Shown here one piece after another: positions 11,955 to 21,823 of a DNA stretch of 64,000 nt. The position numbers and the translations under genes were made by a program. The number at the start of each line of letters is the position of its first letter. Position 1 is the first letter of the stretch. The stretch comes from Oncomelania hupensis (lineage: Eukaryota; Mollusca; Gastropoda; Littorinimorpha; Pomatiopsidae). The notes under the pieces were generated by a model. The model did no database searches, was not told the origin of the DNA, and worked only from the letters and a program-made list of their open reading frames with translations. The stretch covers positions 14,697,517 through 14,761,516 of the forward strand of contig CM072512.1 in assembly GCA_036898135.1 (NCBI GenBank). Reading direction: 5' to 3'.

Positions 11955-12184
11955 GTTTGTTTGTCTGGCATTCCTTGGTATGTGAGCAAACAACAGTGAC
12001 TGTTGGTGTTGTGCTATGCACAGTTTGTTGCAGTGCTATTTTAAGAATCAACCTGTTATGCTATTATTAGGCAACATAAACCAAAATTAATGCTTCGCTT
12101 TATTCTCAAACCGTACAGTTTCAAAGAGATTATTTTGGGGCTTAATTTTGTTTTGCTTTCCTCCTGTGGGGCAGCAATCATTGG
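11955..12184. repeat. Dispersed repeat R240, copy 2
   Basis: Second copy, sharing 'actgttggtgttgtgctatg' and 'tattctcaaaccgtacagtt' with copy 1. It ends directly before a LINE 3' fragment. Confidence 0.75.
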
Positions 12185-12196
12185 TAATTTGATCGA

Positions 12197-12295
12197 AGCC
12201 ATGAGGGCTGCTGAGGACATAGAAATATGGAGTATGCTGGTTAAATGATCATTTGTGGTGCTCCTACGACTCTCAAGTGACGGGATAGGATAGGA
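12197..12295 (+). pseudogene. LINE 3' end (endonuclease/RT family), copy 3
   Basis: About 100 bp matching the last codons and 3' end of the copy at 12925-13480: 'gaagccatgagggctgctga', 'ggagtatgctggttaaa', 'gtgctcctacgac' and the terminal GGGATAGGATAGG. It is an extremely 5'-truncated insertion. Confidence 0.85.
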
Positions 12296-12299
12296 ATTC

Positions 12300-12825
12300 G
12301 TTTAACACACTTAAATGAAGCTCTATTCCAAATTAAATAGTGTAGCTTCTTTTAATAAATAATGTATGATATTTTTCGTCTCCCTAATTCAAACTGGTTA
12401 ACTTCCCTTACGATTAAATGTGTTTTCTTTAAAAGTTTGTGATGAGATTAAACGGCTTGGTTATTGTAGATAGAACCTGGTCTTCGGATAAAACTCCTTT
12501 AGTGGGAAAGATGTTATCATGTGAAAGGTTTGCAGGTAAATCCATTAATTTAAATAGCTTAGCGCCCTTAAATGAAATAACTTAACTCCCTTTGATGAAA
12601 TTTGTTAACTCCCTTTACCTAGCCATAATTATTCAGTGCATAAGCTTTCAAAATATCAGCAACAAATGAGGACTGGACCCACTAAATCTTATTTCTTTTT
12701 CGTCTCTTCTTCCACCGATTCCCTCTTTTTCTACTTCTTCATCATCAACCGATAGGCTTTTCACTCTTCTCTTTGTTACCACCTTCAGTAACTTACACGA
12801 GCAGTATTATAGGCTTATTCGTCAT
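12300..12825. other. No recognisable gene
   Basis: AT-rich with several short direct similarities ('aactccctttacc', 'aactccctttgat') but no coding motif. Confidence 0.45.
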
Positions 12826-12833
12826 ACCCACAG

Positions 12834-13695
12834 GGGTGTCGGATAGCGCAGTGGTTGGAGCACTCGCTACTGTGTCGCAAGTTAAGCACCGTCCAGTGCG
12901 GTTAGCACTTGGATGGGTGACCGCTCCAGGATCGCACAAACAACTGCTGCCCTGACAAGGTTGAAGCCCATTTGGAAAGACAGGACCATCAGTCTACATT
13001 CCAAAGTAAGACTGCTGCGCTCCCTTGTCATCTCCATCTTCCTATATGCTTGCGAAGCATGGACCCTCACAGCAGATCTCCAACGAAGAATACAAAGCAT
13101 GGAGATGAGGTGCTACAGAAGACTTCTGGGCATTTCCTATACCCAACACATCACCAACGACGAAGTCCGACAGACCATCACACAAGCTATTGGACAACAT
13201 GATGACCTGCTAACAGTGGTGAAGAAACAGAAACTTCGGTGGTATGGCCACGTCACCAGATCATCAGGCCTTGCAAAGACTATTCTGCAAGGCACAGTGC
13301 AAGGAGGTAGAAGAAAAGGGAGACCGAAAAAGAGGTGGGAGGACAACATTCGAGAATGGACTGGTTTGACACTGAGCGAAGCCATCAGGGCTGCTGAGGA
13401 CAGAGAAAGATGGAGTATGCTGGTTAAACGATCATCTGTGGTGCCCCTACGACCTTCGGGTTACGGGACAGGATAGGATAGGGTGACCGCAAAACGTGAA
13501 GCGACAAATAACAACGCCCCCAGTGGACTCAACTGTGACCGAGTACCTACTCTCTTAAGGGTGGGGAAGGTAAAGCAGCGAGGGAGAGAGATGGGCATCA
13601 CCCTCATTACGCTGGCCCAAGATAAGTGTGATCTCCAACATCACGCTCCCCTACGGCCACAAGGCTATGGGACTACCTTTACCTTTACCTTTACC
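12834..13695 (+). mobile_element. SINE with tRNA-like plus 5S rRNA-like head, split by a LINE
   Basis: The element starts just after ACCCACAG (12826-12833) and ends at a (CTTTAC)n tail before a second ACCCACAG (13696-13703), an 8-bp TSD. Its head reads GGATAGCGCAGTGGTTGGAGC, a tRNA-type A box, followed by AAGTTAAGCACCGTC and CTTGGATGGGTGACCGC. These last two match the internal-promoter part of 5S rRNA (A box to C box region). The body continues at 13491 after a LINE inserted with its own 10-bp TSD. Net SINE length is about 300 bp. The 3' end (ctcccctacggcc ... ggctatgggacta) resembles the 3' end of the LINE family that hit it, suggesting shared retrotransposition machinery. Confidence 0.85.
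12925..13480 (+). pseudogene. 5'-truncated LINE (endonuclease/RT family), copy 4
   Basis: A 556 bp insertion flanked by perfect 10-bp TSDs GGGTGACCGC (12915-12924 and 13481-13490). Its frame is open for about 180 codons: RIAQTTAALTRLKPIWKD, the SLVISIFLYACEAWTL block, RIQSMEMRCYRRLLGISY, KKQKLRWYGHVTRSSG and GRPKKRWEDNIREWTG. This is the post-RT C-terminal region; the endonuclease and palm are absent, so it never coded for an active protein here. The 3' end is GGGACAGGATAGGATA, without a poly(A). The absence of stops suggests a fairly recent insertion. Confidence 0.92.
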
Positions 13696-13703
13696 ACCCA
13701 CAG

Positions 13704-16660
13704 AAGAAAAAGAAGGAACGGGAAAGAGAGGAACAGGGAGATGGTGGGGGTGTGTTAAAATGGGTATGAACACTCAATAATTAGTTGTTATTTTTTTTCT
13801 CTTGGATGCACATCCTATAATAGCTTTGCTTTCTAGTTTCCTGTTTTACAGAGAAACTCCCGTTCATTTTCAGTTTAACCCTTATTAGGCCAGGGCTTAG
13901 CATGCAGAACCCTTGTGGGACTTGACCGTTTGCTGCGCAGCTTTAGCGGCTGGGTAACAAGTCGGTAACCTCTTCCTTGAGGTCATTTCTGTCTTTTTAA
14001 CCCCATCACCTTACTCACTTTGAACCTAAGAACAGATTAGGTGGGATTAGAAGAAGTGGGACTGAACAAGAGATAAGGAGAACAGGCAGAAAGTGGAAGT
14101 GTTGTTCATGTCTTCTGTATAATAATTCAAAGCATTCTTCCAATTCAGTCACAATGTCTTGCCTATAATTATTCATATCCCAGATGATTTCGTTGTTTCT
14201 GTCTGACCTTATTAGTTATATTCAGATGCAAAAATAAGTTGAAGGTTTTGTGGGTAAAAAAATATATATATGGATGACGGAAAATGTTGGACATTATCCT
14301 TTAATGGTAACATTAATAGTCCAAGTCTGCCTTGTCGTTTTATTCCATACGAATAAGTTCCAATGGATTTCAACATGGATACTACAAATGACTACATGAT
14401 GCAAACTCCTAAATACTGAAAGAGAGCGGGAGAAAAGGGGATGCCTTGCGATGCCCTGTGTTTCCAAAGGTTTGCTCGCGGCTTGTCGCGGACTTTTCCA
14501 AGCTCTAGGGTCACGCCAGTTATGCAAACAGCTCAGGGAGGGATTCAGGGAGGAAACGACAAAGTCCACTGCTCTGTTGACTTTTGTCATTGGCCAAATC
14601 TTCCCCCAGGTTTTCCGCCATCAGCGTTAGAACATGTCAGATGCCTCTCTCTGGTCAGTGTGCTGACTGATAATATTGCGACCTCGTTCAAGACCTCGCT
14701 GTTTATTTTCGTTTCTTCGCAGAAGTAGTCAAAACTAAATACACAAACAGAGTTGTATTTTGGGTCGCACGTAATAGGGCAGATGTCAGTATGCTATCTA
14801 CCCTCTTACATACAGTTCAGTTTCTTTTCTCCGTAAGTTGTTTTTCAATGTTGACTGTAAAGAAGTACAATCAAACTTCCAGGGTAGTTGGAGATATTTT
14901 GGAGGGACTTATTAATGTTGCTAAAACTGTGCATTTTCAGATTATAACAATTTTAAATGCAAAGTGGTTAAAAGAGATCTATAAGTTACTTTTGTTCTAT
15001 TTATGATTTATTTACAAGTAATTGATAGCTCTGTTCAAAGAAAAGATGCGCTAGAACTAAACGTACTACGTATACTTTTGTGAGTTTTCAGGTTGTCGTG
15101 TTCGTAACTCATAAAATACTTTAATTTACGACAGCGTTATGTAAAACGTTAAGCAAAAAAAAAAAACACAAATTGTTGGCGCCATTGCCGTCTGCTGAAC
15201 TTACAAAGGTTGTGGGTTTTTTTTTCCTTCACTCATCTTGAAGTTAGTTCTCTTAAAGTTGGTTGAACCCGTATTTAAATTTAAACTATGGAGGAATGGT
15301 GTGAATGAACTGAAAATGAATGTGCTTAAAAGGTATATTAAAGGGTTAGCCGTGGATTAATTTGCATAAATTGTCAATGACTCGTGAACAGTTTTCTTTT
15401 GTTTAGTAGTGGTAAGACAGAGCTCTGTTTCTTCATGCCGTAATATTTAAAACAAGGCTTGGAGTGTGACATGCAATGGCCTGTCCGGGTTGGAGCGAGT
15501 TGCTTTTAAATGAAAGAGGAAGAGAAAAGCTGATGAAGCGTGATGGATTTATTGCTGCTGTTTTGTCAACAATTTCTGCAGTTTCCATGTTGCGATGAGC
15601 ACGGCTGTTAAAGCGTTGACAAGGCGTTTGCAATTATTGTTTACGGCTCTGTTTGGCCAGACGGAGCGTGGCGCCAATGTTTGTAAAAAAACACATTTTA
15701 CATAGACTTCATCTTGAAACATAATTTGTTAGGCCGCATCTTAATATAGTTTGACTGTATTTTTAGAAGAAAAACAATTTGAAACTACCGACGCGGTTAC
15801 ACAGTCATGTTTATAGGGTCATAAGGTACGTTTTGTTCGATTCTTATAGGGCTTCCTATTTCGATATTTATTGAATTTTCAGCGATTCTTGTCTCCAGCT
15901 TTCTTTCTTTATTTTTTTTCGAGATCTTAAATTAATTTTGAGAACATGCGAATTGCTTTTTTCTGTTGTTCTTTGAGTTACTTTTTAACTGAACGTTTGC
16001 ATTTACAATTTTTTTTACCACCAAGAGTACAGAAAATAGGGCATTCCTCGGGGATGAAACTCCCACCGTGATCCTTTTAAGTTATATAGTAAGAAAACAT
16101 GCAAGCAGCTCGCCAAAATAATTAGTGACTGGGAGGGGGGAATTAGGGTAATAACTCTCTTGACAAGTTAACAAACTGGACACGTCTTAATCGTTATAGT
16201 GTAGCAGATCATCCTTAATTAAGCAAGCACGGGCGTGATTGGAATGACCCTTAATGAAATTGCTTTCCTTTACGTTTGCCCTCCCACCCACCCCCACATA
16301 CACACACAAGAGACTTGCGCTATGATTTAATGTTGACAATAATAATAGTGTGATAAGAAATATGCATAAATACGTAGATTAGGAAAAGACACTGGATTTA
16401 TCCCAAGTTAAGTTCGTTGAACGAAAACGAATTATAGCAAGCAAGTTTTAAGATTTTGTTGTTTAATTGAATCATTATTTAATTTAACCTAATATGTCCA
16501 CCATAGAAGATCGTGGAATATATATTTATTACGATGATGATCTTTGTTTGCAATGTCTTGAAGAGATGGGAAATATAGCAGTTAGGTGTTCTAAAGTAAC
16601 CTTTGTTTCGTTTCAAACATTTTGGTTAATATAAAATTAGAATGGCTAGTGGTACAATCG
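13704..16660. other. ~3 kb without recognisable features
   Basis: AT-rich sequence with short open frames only. No RT motif, tRNA box, TIR pair or notable tandem repeat was seen. It could be intronic or intergenic host DNA. Confidence 0.5.
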
Positions 16661-16663
16661 TAG

Positions 16664-16964
16664 AAGCGTTGTGGCCAAGTGGGCTAAGGCGGGACTAACT
16701 TGCCGTGTCCACAGGCCAGAAACCAATGGCGCTGACAGGTGTGGGATCGATCGGGGCGTTATGTTTCTCCGAATATTATTTACTTTTGACTCGGGCAACT
16801 TTTCGGGGGCTTTCTCCGGGTACTCTGGTTTGCTCCCCCAGCAAAATAAAAAAAAAACACAACTAATATTAGGTAGGTTGGGGTTGGGCGCAGCCACAGC
16901 TTGCGACTACGCCTTCCCCCGAGGAGGCGGCCCAGAATTTCCCGATAAAAAGGGACAATAAAGA
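16664..16964 (+). mobile_element. tRNA-derived SINE, family 1, copy 2
   Basis: The head GTTGTGGCCAAGTGGGCTAA resembles the A-box half of tRNA-Leu/Ser. The B box is degenerate (GGTGTGGGATCGATC). The body has 'tctccgggtactctggttt', and the 3' end 'ggcggcccagaatttcccga' plus 'aaagggacaataaag' matches copy 1 (4327-4700). Confidence 0.85.
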
Positions 16965-16969
16965 GTTAC

Positions 16970-18050
16970 CCCCCAAAAATACTAACGGGTTCTTTTTACT
17001 ACGTGTTGCCTGTCGTCTGGCCAATTAAGGTCGTGCAAAAAAATAGTGTACAGCCAGGTGCACATTAGTCGCTTCTGGAGTTATTAATCCTCTTGTGCAT
17101 GTACTTTTTCCTATTTTAGAGAAATTATGAGGAAATAGCGGACAATACTTTATGGAATACCATCGTAATAGAGCTTTAAGAGGGGAGTTAACTCAGTAAA
17201 GTCCGCCATAAAAACAACGGATGCTGATAGGCATACATGTTTTGCATGTGGGGTTATTCCTATGTTCTGACAGCTGTATGTCCACAAATTGAGTTTACAT
17301 AGTGCTATGTGCTTTCAAGCAGCTTTATTTTCCTCTCACAGCTCAGCCTGGCCTGCATACACAGCGAGAGATATGTGGGACTTAAAAAAAAATCTGTGGA
17401 GATAGAGCCGTGGAACAATAGACCTGCTCTCCATGTTGTAGATCCGTCTTTCTGTCATGACATTAATGCCGACGTCTTTGTGTGTTTCCTACCTCTGTGG
17501 TCTTGGTATGTCCTTAAATCATACGCTAAGCTATGTGGAGTTGTAAAGTGACTTCTCTCATCCGCCGCTCTCTTTACTTTTCACGCTGTCTATGAATACT
17601 AATTTTCGACGAAGGTGACTTTAGTCGTTAAGCTGGTCAAGGTGGTCGTTAGCGTTTTTTTCTGTTCAGGTCGAGGTCGGGGTCACTGGATGAGCTAGAG
17701 ATTAAAAAAATGTATTCGGAACTTTTTTACAAAACAATATTAGTTTCATAACTATCGGTAATTCGGTCAAAGAAAAAAATGGCTTCTTACCCACCCCACC
17801 CCAAAACTGCTCTCCAACCCATCATTACACACTTAATGTAATCTCCTGTCGACGTTTTGACTTTCTTGCAATGATTTCTAACAGCAAACTAAAATTAAAG
17901 CTGTGGATTGATTGTTAGGAAAATGTAATACAATTATCTGTCTTTGGTGTTTTTGTGTGTGTGTGTGTGTGTGTTTGTGTTTTAGCAGGGAGAATCATTC
18001 GCCGGATCATAGGGTTGCCATTTTGTTTTTCACCCGTCAATGTCTTAGCC
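16970..18050. other. No recognisable gene
   Basis: Includes a short (TG)n near 17957-17976. Otherwise AT-rich sequence without motifs. Confidence 0.5.
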
Positions 18051-18060
18051 CATTGAAGGA

Positions 18061-18650
18061 CATTACATTACATTACATTACATTATTATTGTTTTAGGTC
18101 CAGCGGACTCTTCCGAGCCAAATCAGGACCGGACAACCCCCGATCCGCATAAAAGATCTGCCGAAACAGCCCTAGTGGTAAAACCGAAAGCTCTCCACCA
18201 GCCAGTCACTTTACAATAAAGACATCCCACGCAGGGTACGGCTGAGGCTTCACCCCAACTTATCGAACCCCCGTTTACAAAAACAAAATAGAATACAAAC
18301 ATCATTATACATTATTAACAAAACACATACAAATAAAATGCCTACATCGCTAAATAATAACATCATAGGAAGCCCTAGTGACCACCCGGCAGAAAGCGTC
18401 CAATATTCCCAAGCTGATCCAACAGACCTCATACACAAATAAGGAGTCTTGTCCCGGAAGAGTTTTCAAGAAAAATGGTAGGAGACTGGTCTAGCGAAGA
18501 AGACGATAGTATAGCAGATTGATAGAACAGAGCAGGAATGAGAAAGAGCAAATGAGAAAGACAGCGACAGTGGGAATTTAAAGCACTAAATTTCCAGAAA
18601 TTGGGGATACTATTTATACTGAAACCCCCGGCACCCCAACGTGGGTCCCC
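18061..18650 (-). mobile_element. R600 retroposon, copy 1
   Basis: A ~0.6 kb interspersed element in minus orientation. Its 5' end (right side) is CCCACGTTGGGGTGCCGGGG, followed by a TATAAATA-containing stretch; the 3' end is AGAGTCCGCTGGACCTAAAA plus a (TAATG)n tail (18061-18085). It is flanked by TTGAAGGA on both sides (18053-18060 and 18651-18658). The same unit recurs about ten times in this window. It has no recognised coding domain and no clear tRNA head. Confidence 0.85.
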
Positions 18651-18659
18651 TTGAAGGAG

Positions 18660-19165
18660 TTTTATCCGAAGGTCAGTTTTTATCTACATTGGTCTTGCCA
18701 CTGTACCATCGCACAACCGTTTTTTAGGTACCAGTTTTGTCCTTAGCCAAAAGAACAGACGGTACTGGCTTGGCAAAGGTGGCGAGATTGTCAATGAAAA
18801 ACTATGATTACGATTATAGCTACGATGATGATGATCGTCATGCCATTTGCATTATTAACTGCGGTAGTATGAGGGGGCGAAACTCGTGGTGCGATCATTT
18901 GGGCGACAAAACACGTGAAATTTTATTTGGTTAATGAGAATAACAAATTATCTTGTAGAGTTAATAGCTGTATATGATATTTTTTGTGGATGTGCAGGGA
19001 TGTCATACAAGGCAAGTCAACGCTAGATTCAAGTCAAGGCCACAGATAAGATAATGAAAACAAAAAGGGTTTTTACTCTGGTCGTCCAGATTGTTCAGAA
19101 CTCTGAGATCATTGTAAAAACCAATTTTGTAACAAACGTACAACATAAAGTCCAAGATTTCTACA
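18660..19165. other. No recognisable gene
   Basis: Nothing beyond short chance frames was seen. Confidence 0.45.
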
Positions 19166-19169
19166 ACGG

Positions 19170-19240
19170 AGGCAACACATCTCTACAGTTAGGGGCAACA
19201 CATCTCGACAATAGAGACAACACATCTCTACAACGACCAG
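19170..19240. repeat. ~25-bp tandem repeat, three units
   Basis: Units 'ggcaacacatctctacag', 'ggcaacacatctcgacaa' and 'gacaacacatctctacaa' follow one another. Confidence 0.7.
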
Positions 19241-19312
19241 GCAACAGGAGAGAATCGGCAAGCGCCACAGTGTGTGTGGGTGCGTGCATGACTTTCATGG
19301 AGGAGGGAGATG

Positions 19313-19364
19313 GGGTGATGTGAAGGTGTTGGGATTATGTTTTCTCTGTGTATGTGTGTGTGTT

Positions 19365-19397
<33 letters not shown>

Positions 19398-19565
19398 TTT
19401 ATTATCAGAAGATGATGTGCGAGGTGATGTGAAGGTGTTGGGATAATGTTTTCTCTGCGTGTGCGTGTGTGTGTGTATGTGTGTGTGTGTTTTATTATCA
19501 GAAGACGACGTGTCGGGTGATGTGAAGGTGTGTGTGTGTGTTTTATTATCAGAAGACGATGTGTT
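19313..19565. repeat. Compound minisatellite with (TG)n cores
   Basis: Three units each run from 'ggtgatgtgaaggtg' through a TG-rich core to 'ttttattatcagaagac'. Their lengths differ (~115, ~110 and ~55 bp) because of the TG core and loss of 'ttgggattatgttttctctg'. Confidence 0.8.
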
Positions 19566-19912
19566 GTATTAATGCGTTGTGGTGATTTCTGAATAAATTG
19601 TCAAAGTGTGTGTGTGTTTGCGCGTGATATTGTTGTAAAGAACAACTTTGTAACAACGCACAAGAGAATCTTCAGAAGACGAAACAACGTTAAGAAAATG
19701 GCGAGAGAATGTGGGAAGAGAAGAAAGATTTTAAAAGATGGATAGGAAGCTCCTTGGGTGTGGTTGCCTATTCAATGTTTACATCTTCACTACGATCCGA
19801 AGACGACGAGTTGTATGAGAATGCTTTGTCACAATATCTGATTAAATTATGTCTGTGTCTGTTTAAAGCGAATTGTGTGATAACACGACTACAGTGGAAT
19901 GACAGAGGGGAG

Positions 19913-19947
<35 letters not shown>

Positions 19948-20096
19948 GGGCAAGAGCAAGTGTGAGGATGGGTGAGAAGCGGGAGAGAGGTGGACAGGAA
20001 GCTGTGTGTGAGTGTTTGCGTGTGTGTGTGGGTGTGTGTGTGTGTGTGCAATTTTGACGGGTAGAGAGAGAATAATTTTATATGAAGAAAAATTTA

Positions 20097-20397
20097 ATTC
20101 AATTCAATTCAATTGAATATTGATTGATTGATTGATTGATTGTTGCTTTAGGTCCAGCGGACTCTTCCGAGCCAAATCAGGACCGGACAACCCCCGATCC
20201 GCATAAAAGATCTGCTGAAACAACCCTAGTGGGAAAATTGAATGCCCTCCACTGGCCAGTCACTTTACAATAAAGATATCCCACGCAGGGGACGGCTGAG
20301 GCTTTACCCCAACTACTCGAACCCCCGGTTACAAAACCAAAATAGAATACAAACATTATTATAAATTACCAACAAAACATATACATATAAAATGTAA
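20097..20397 (-). mobile_element. R600 retroposon, copy 2 (5'-truncated)
   Basis: Only the 3' half is present, from the (ATTG)n/(ATTCA)n tail through GGTCCAGCGGACTCTTCC and the GGGGGTTCGA-type region to about 20397. It has an unusual tail made of two simple repeats (about 20097-20143). Confidence 0.8.
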
Positions 20398-20676
20398 TAG
20401 AATGCTTTAGATAAAATGTAAGAAAAGGGGATAGCATGCACGCGCAAAGCACGGTGCCATTTGCGGAATAGATTTTTATTCTTAGGTCATCCACAGCAAA
20501 ACTACAAATGAAGCGTAATCTTGTCATGCATTTTAATGCTAACCGCTACTTAGCAACAAAATGTTGTGTAAATATATAACCCCCTAAAAAAATCAAGCCT
20601 GGTTTAGAGTCATGCATCTAAATGCAAACAACCTGTAACTAGAATGAATTTCAAGGGCATTTGTGGATTGTTTCAT

Positions 20677-21117
20677 ATAATAATAATAATAATAATAATA
20701 ATGTTCGTCATTTGTAAGGCGCCTTAGCCTAAGGATCAAGGCGCTAGGCAATACAGGATCTAACTCAAACCGCCCGAGACGCCCACCCGCAGCCTTTGGG
20801 CGCATGGTCTGACGCCCGGACAACTGAGCACAATCCTGGGCAGCCAGGGATGGGGGAGAAGGACCAATTGCATGCTGGGTGTGTTCTTGTTACCGGCACT
20901 CACCCGTCTAGGACATGAGCGTCAGGATCTTTAAAGTCCGTTATGATGGAATGTATGCGACATACCGACTAGACCTCGGTTTATACTGTCATCCGAAGGA
21001 GTAGGAAAACAGGAGTAAAGTGTCTTTCCCAGGGACACAACACAATGGCCCGGCCAGGGCTCGAACCCGGGACCTTCAGATCCGCAAGCCAAAGCACTAC
21101 CATTAGTGCCTATATAA
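20677..21117 (-). mobile_element. tRNA-derived SINE, family 3, with (TTA)n tail
   Basis: Minus strand: the head has 'taatggtagtgctttggctt' and a perfect B box (GGGTTCGAGCCC, near 21055-21070). The body includes 'gatcctgacgctcatgtcct'; the 3' end is 'ggcgccttacaaatgacgaa' followed by (TTA)n at 20677-20702. That end is almost the same as the end of the L2-like LINE at 6555-7057. A partial relative lies at 55355-55605. Confidence 0.8.
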
Positions 21118-21326
21118 ATGTGCAACTACTGAACTGTGCACATTATAGTCTGTCTTAATTGGAAGATTCGTGGAGGTTCAAAAACTTTTGTTGAGGTTCT
21201 AAGATCCCGAACCTAGGACCCAAAAAAAGTTCAGCAACCTAGGTTCGGGATCTGAAAACCTCGAAAAAAGTTTTTTTGCACCTCCACGAATCTTCCAGAA
21301 ACCTTCCACTTAAGACTGGTCATAAT

Positions 21327-21420
21327 GTTAGGTAGGTTGGGTTTGGGCACGCCACAGGCTGCGACTACGCCTTCCCCAGGGGAGGCGGCCCAGAGTTTCC
21401 CGATAGAAAGGGATAATAAA
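21327..21420 (+). repeat. SINE family 1, 3' fragment
   Basis: Matches the last ~95 bp of family 1: 'ttaggtaggttgggtttggg', 'gactacgccttcccc' and 'cccgatagaaagggataata'. Confidence 0.8.
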
Positions 21421-21537
21421 CTGCATCAAACAAATAAACTGCCAGATTATGACAAAATACTTGCAACTGTCGTACAGAATTCTGCATGGAAAGATGCTAC
21501 ACAGAGAAAGAAAACTAGGACGTGCGAGCGCTCGCGC

Positions 21538-21698
<161 letters not shown>

Positions 21699-21823
21699 CG
21701 ATTACGATTGTTTTATTCAGAATAAGGCCTATGCCCCCTATTGAAGGGGTGTGTACAGTGAATTTTCAAACAAAATATACATGTATAACAAACACTCAAT
21801 CAGAGGAAACAAATCAGTGAAAC

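Noticed and set aside
12876..12924. 5S rRNA gene
   Set aside because: Only the promoter half of 5S is present, fused to a tRNA-like head and a SINE body.
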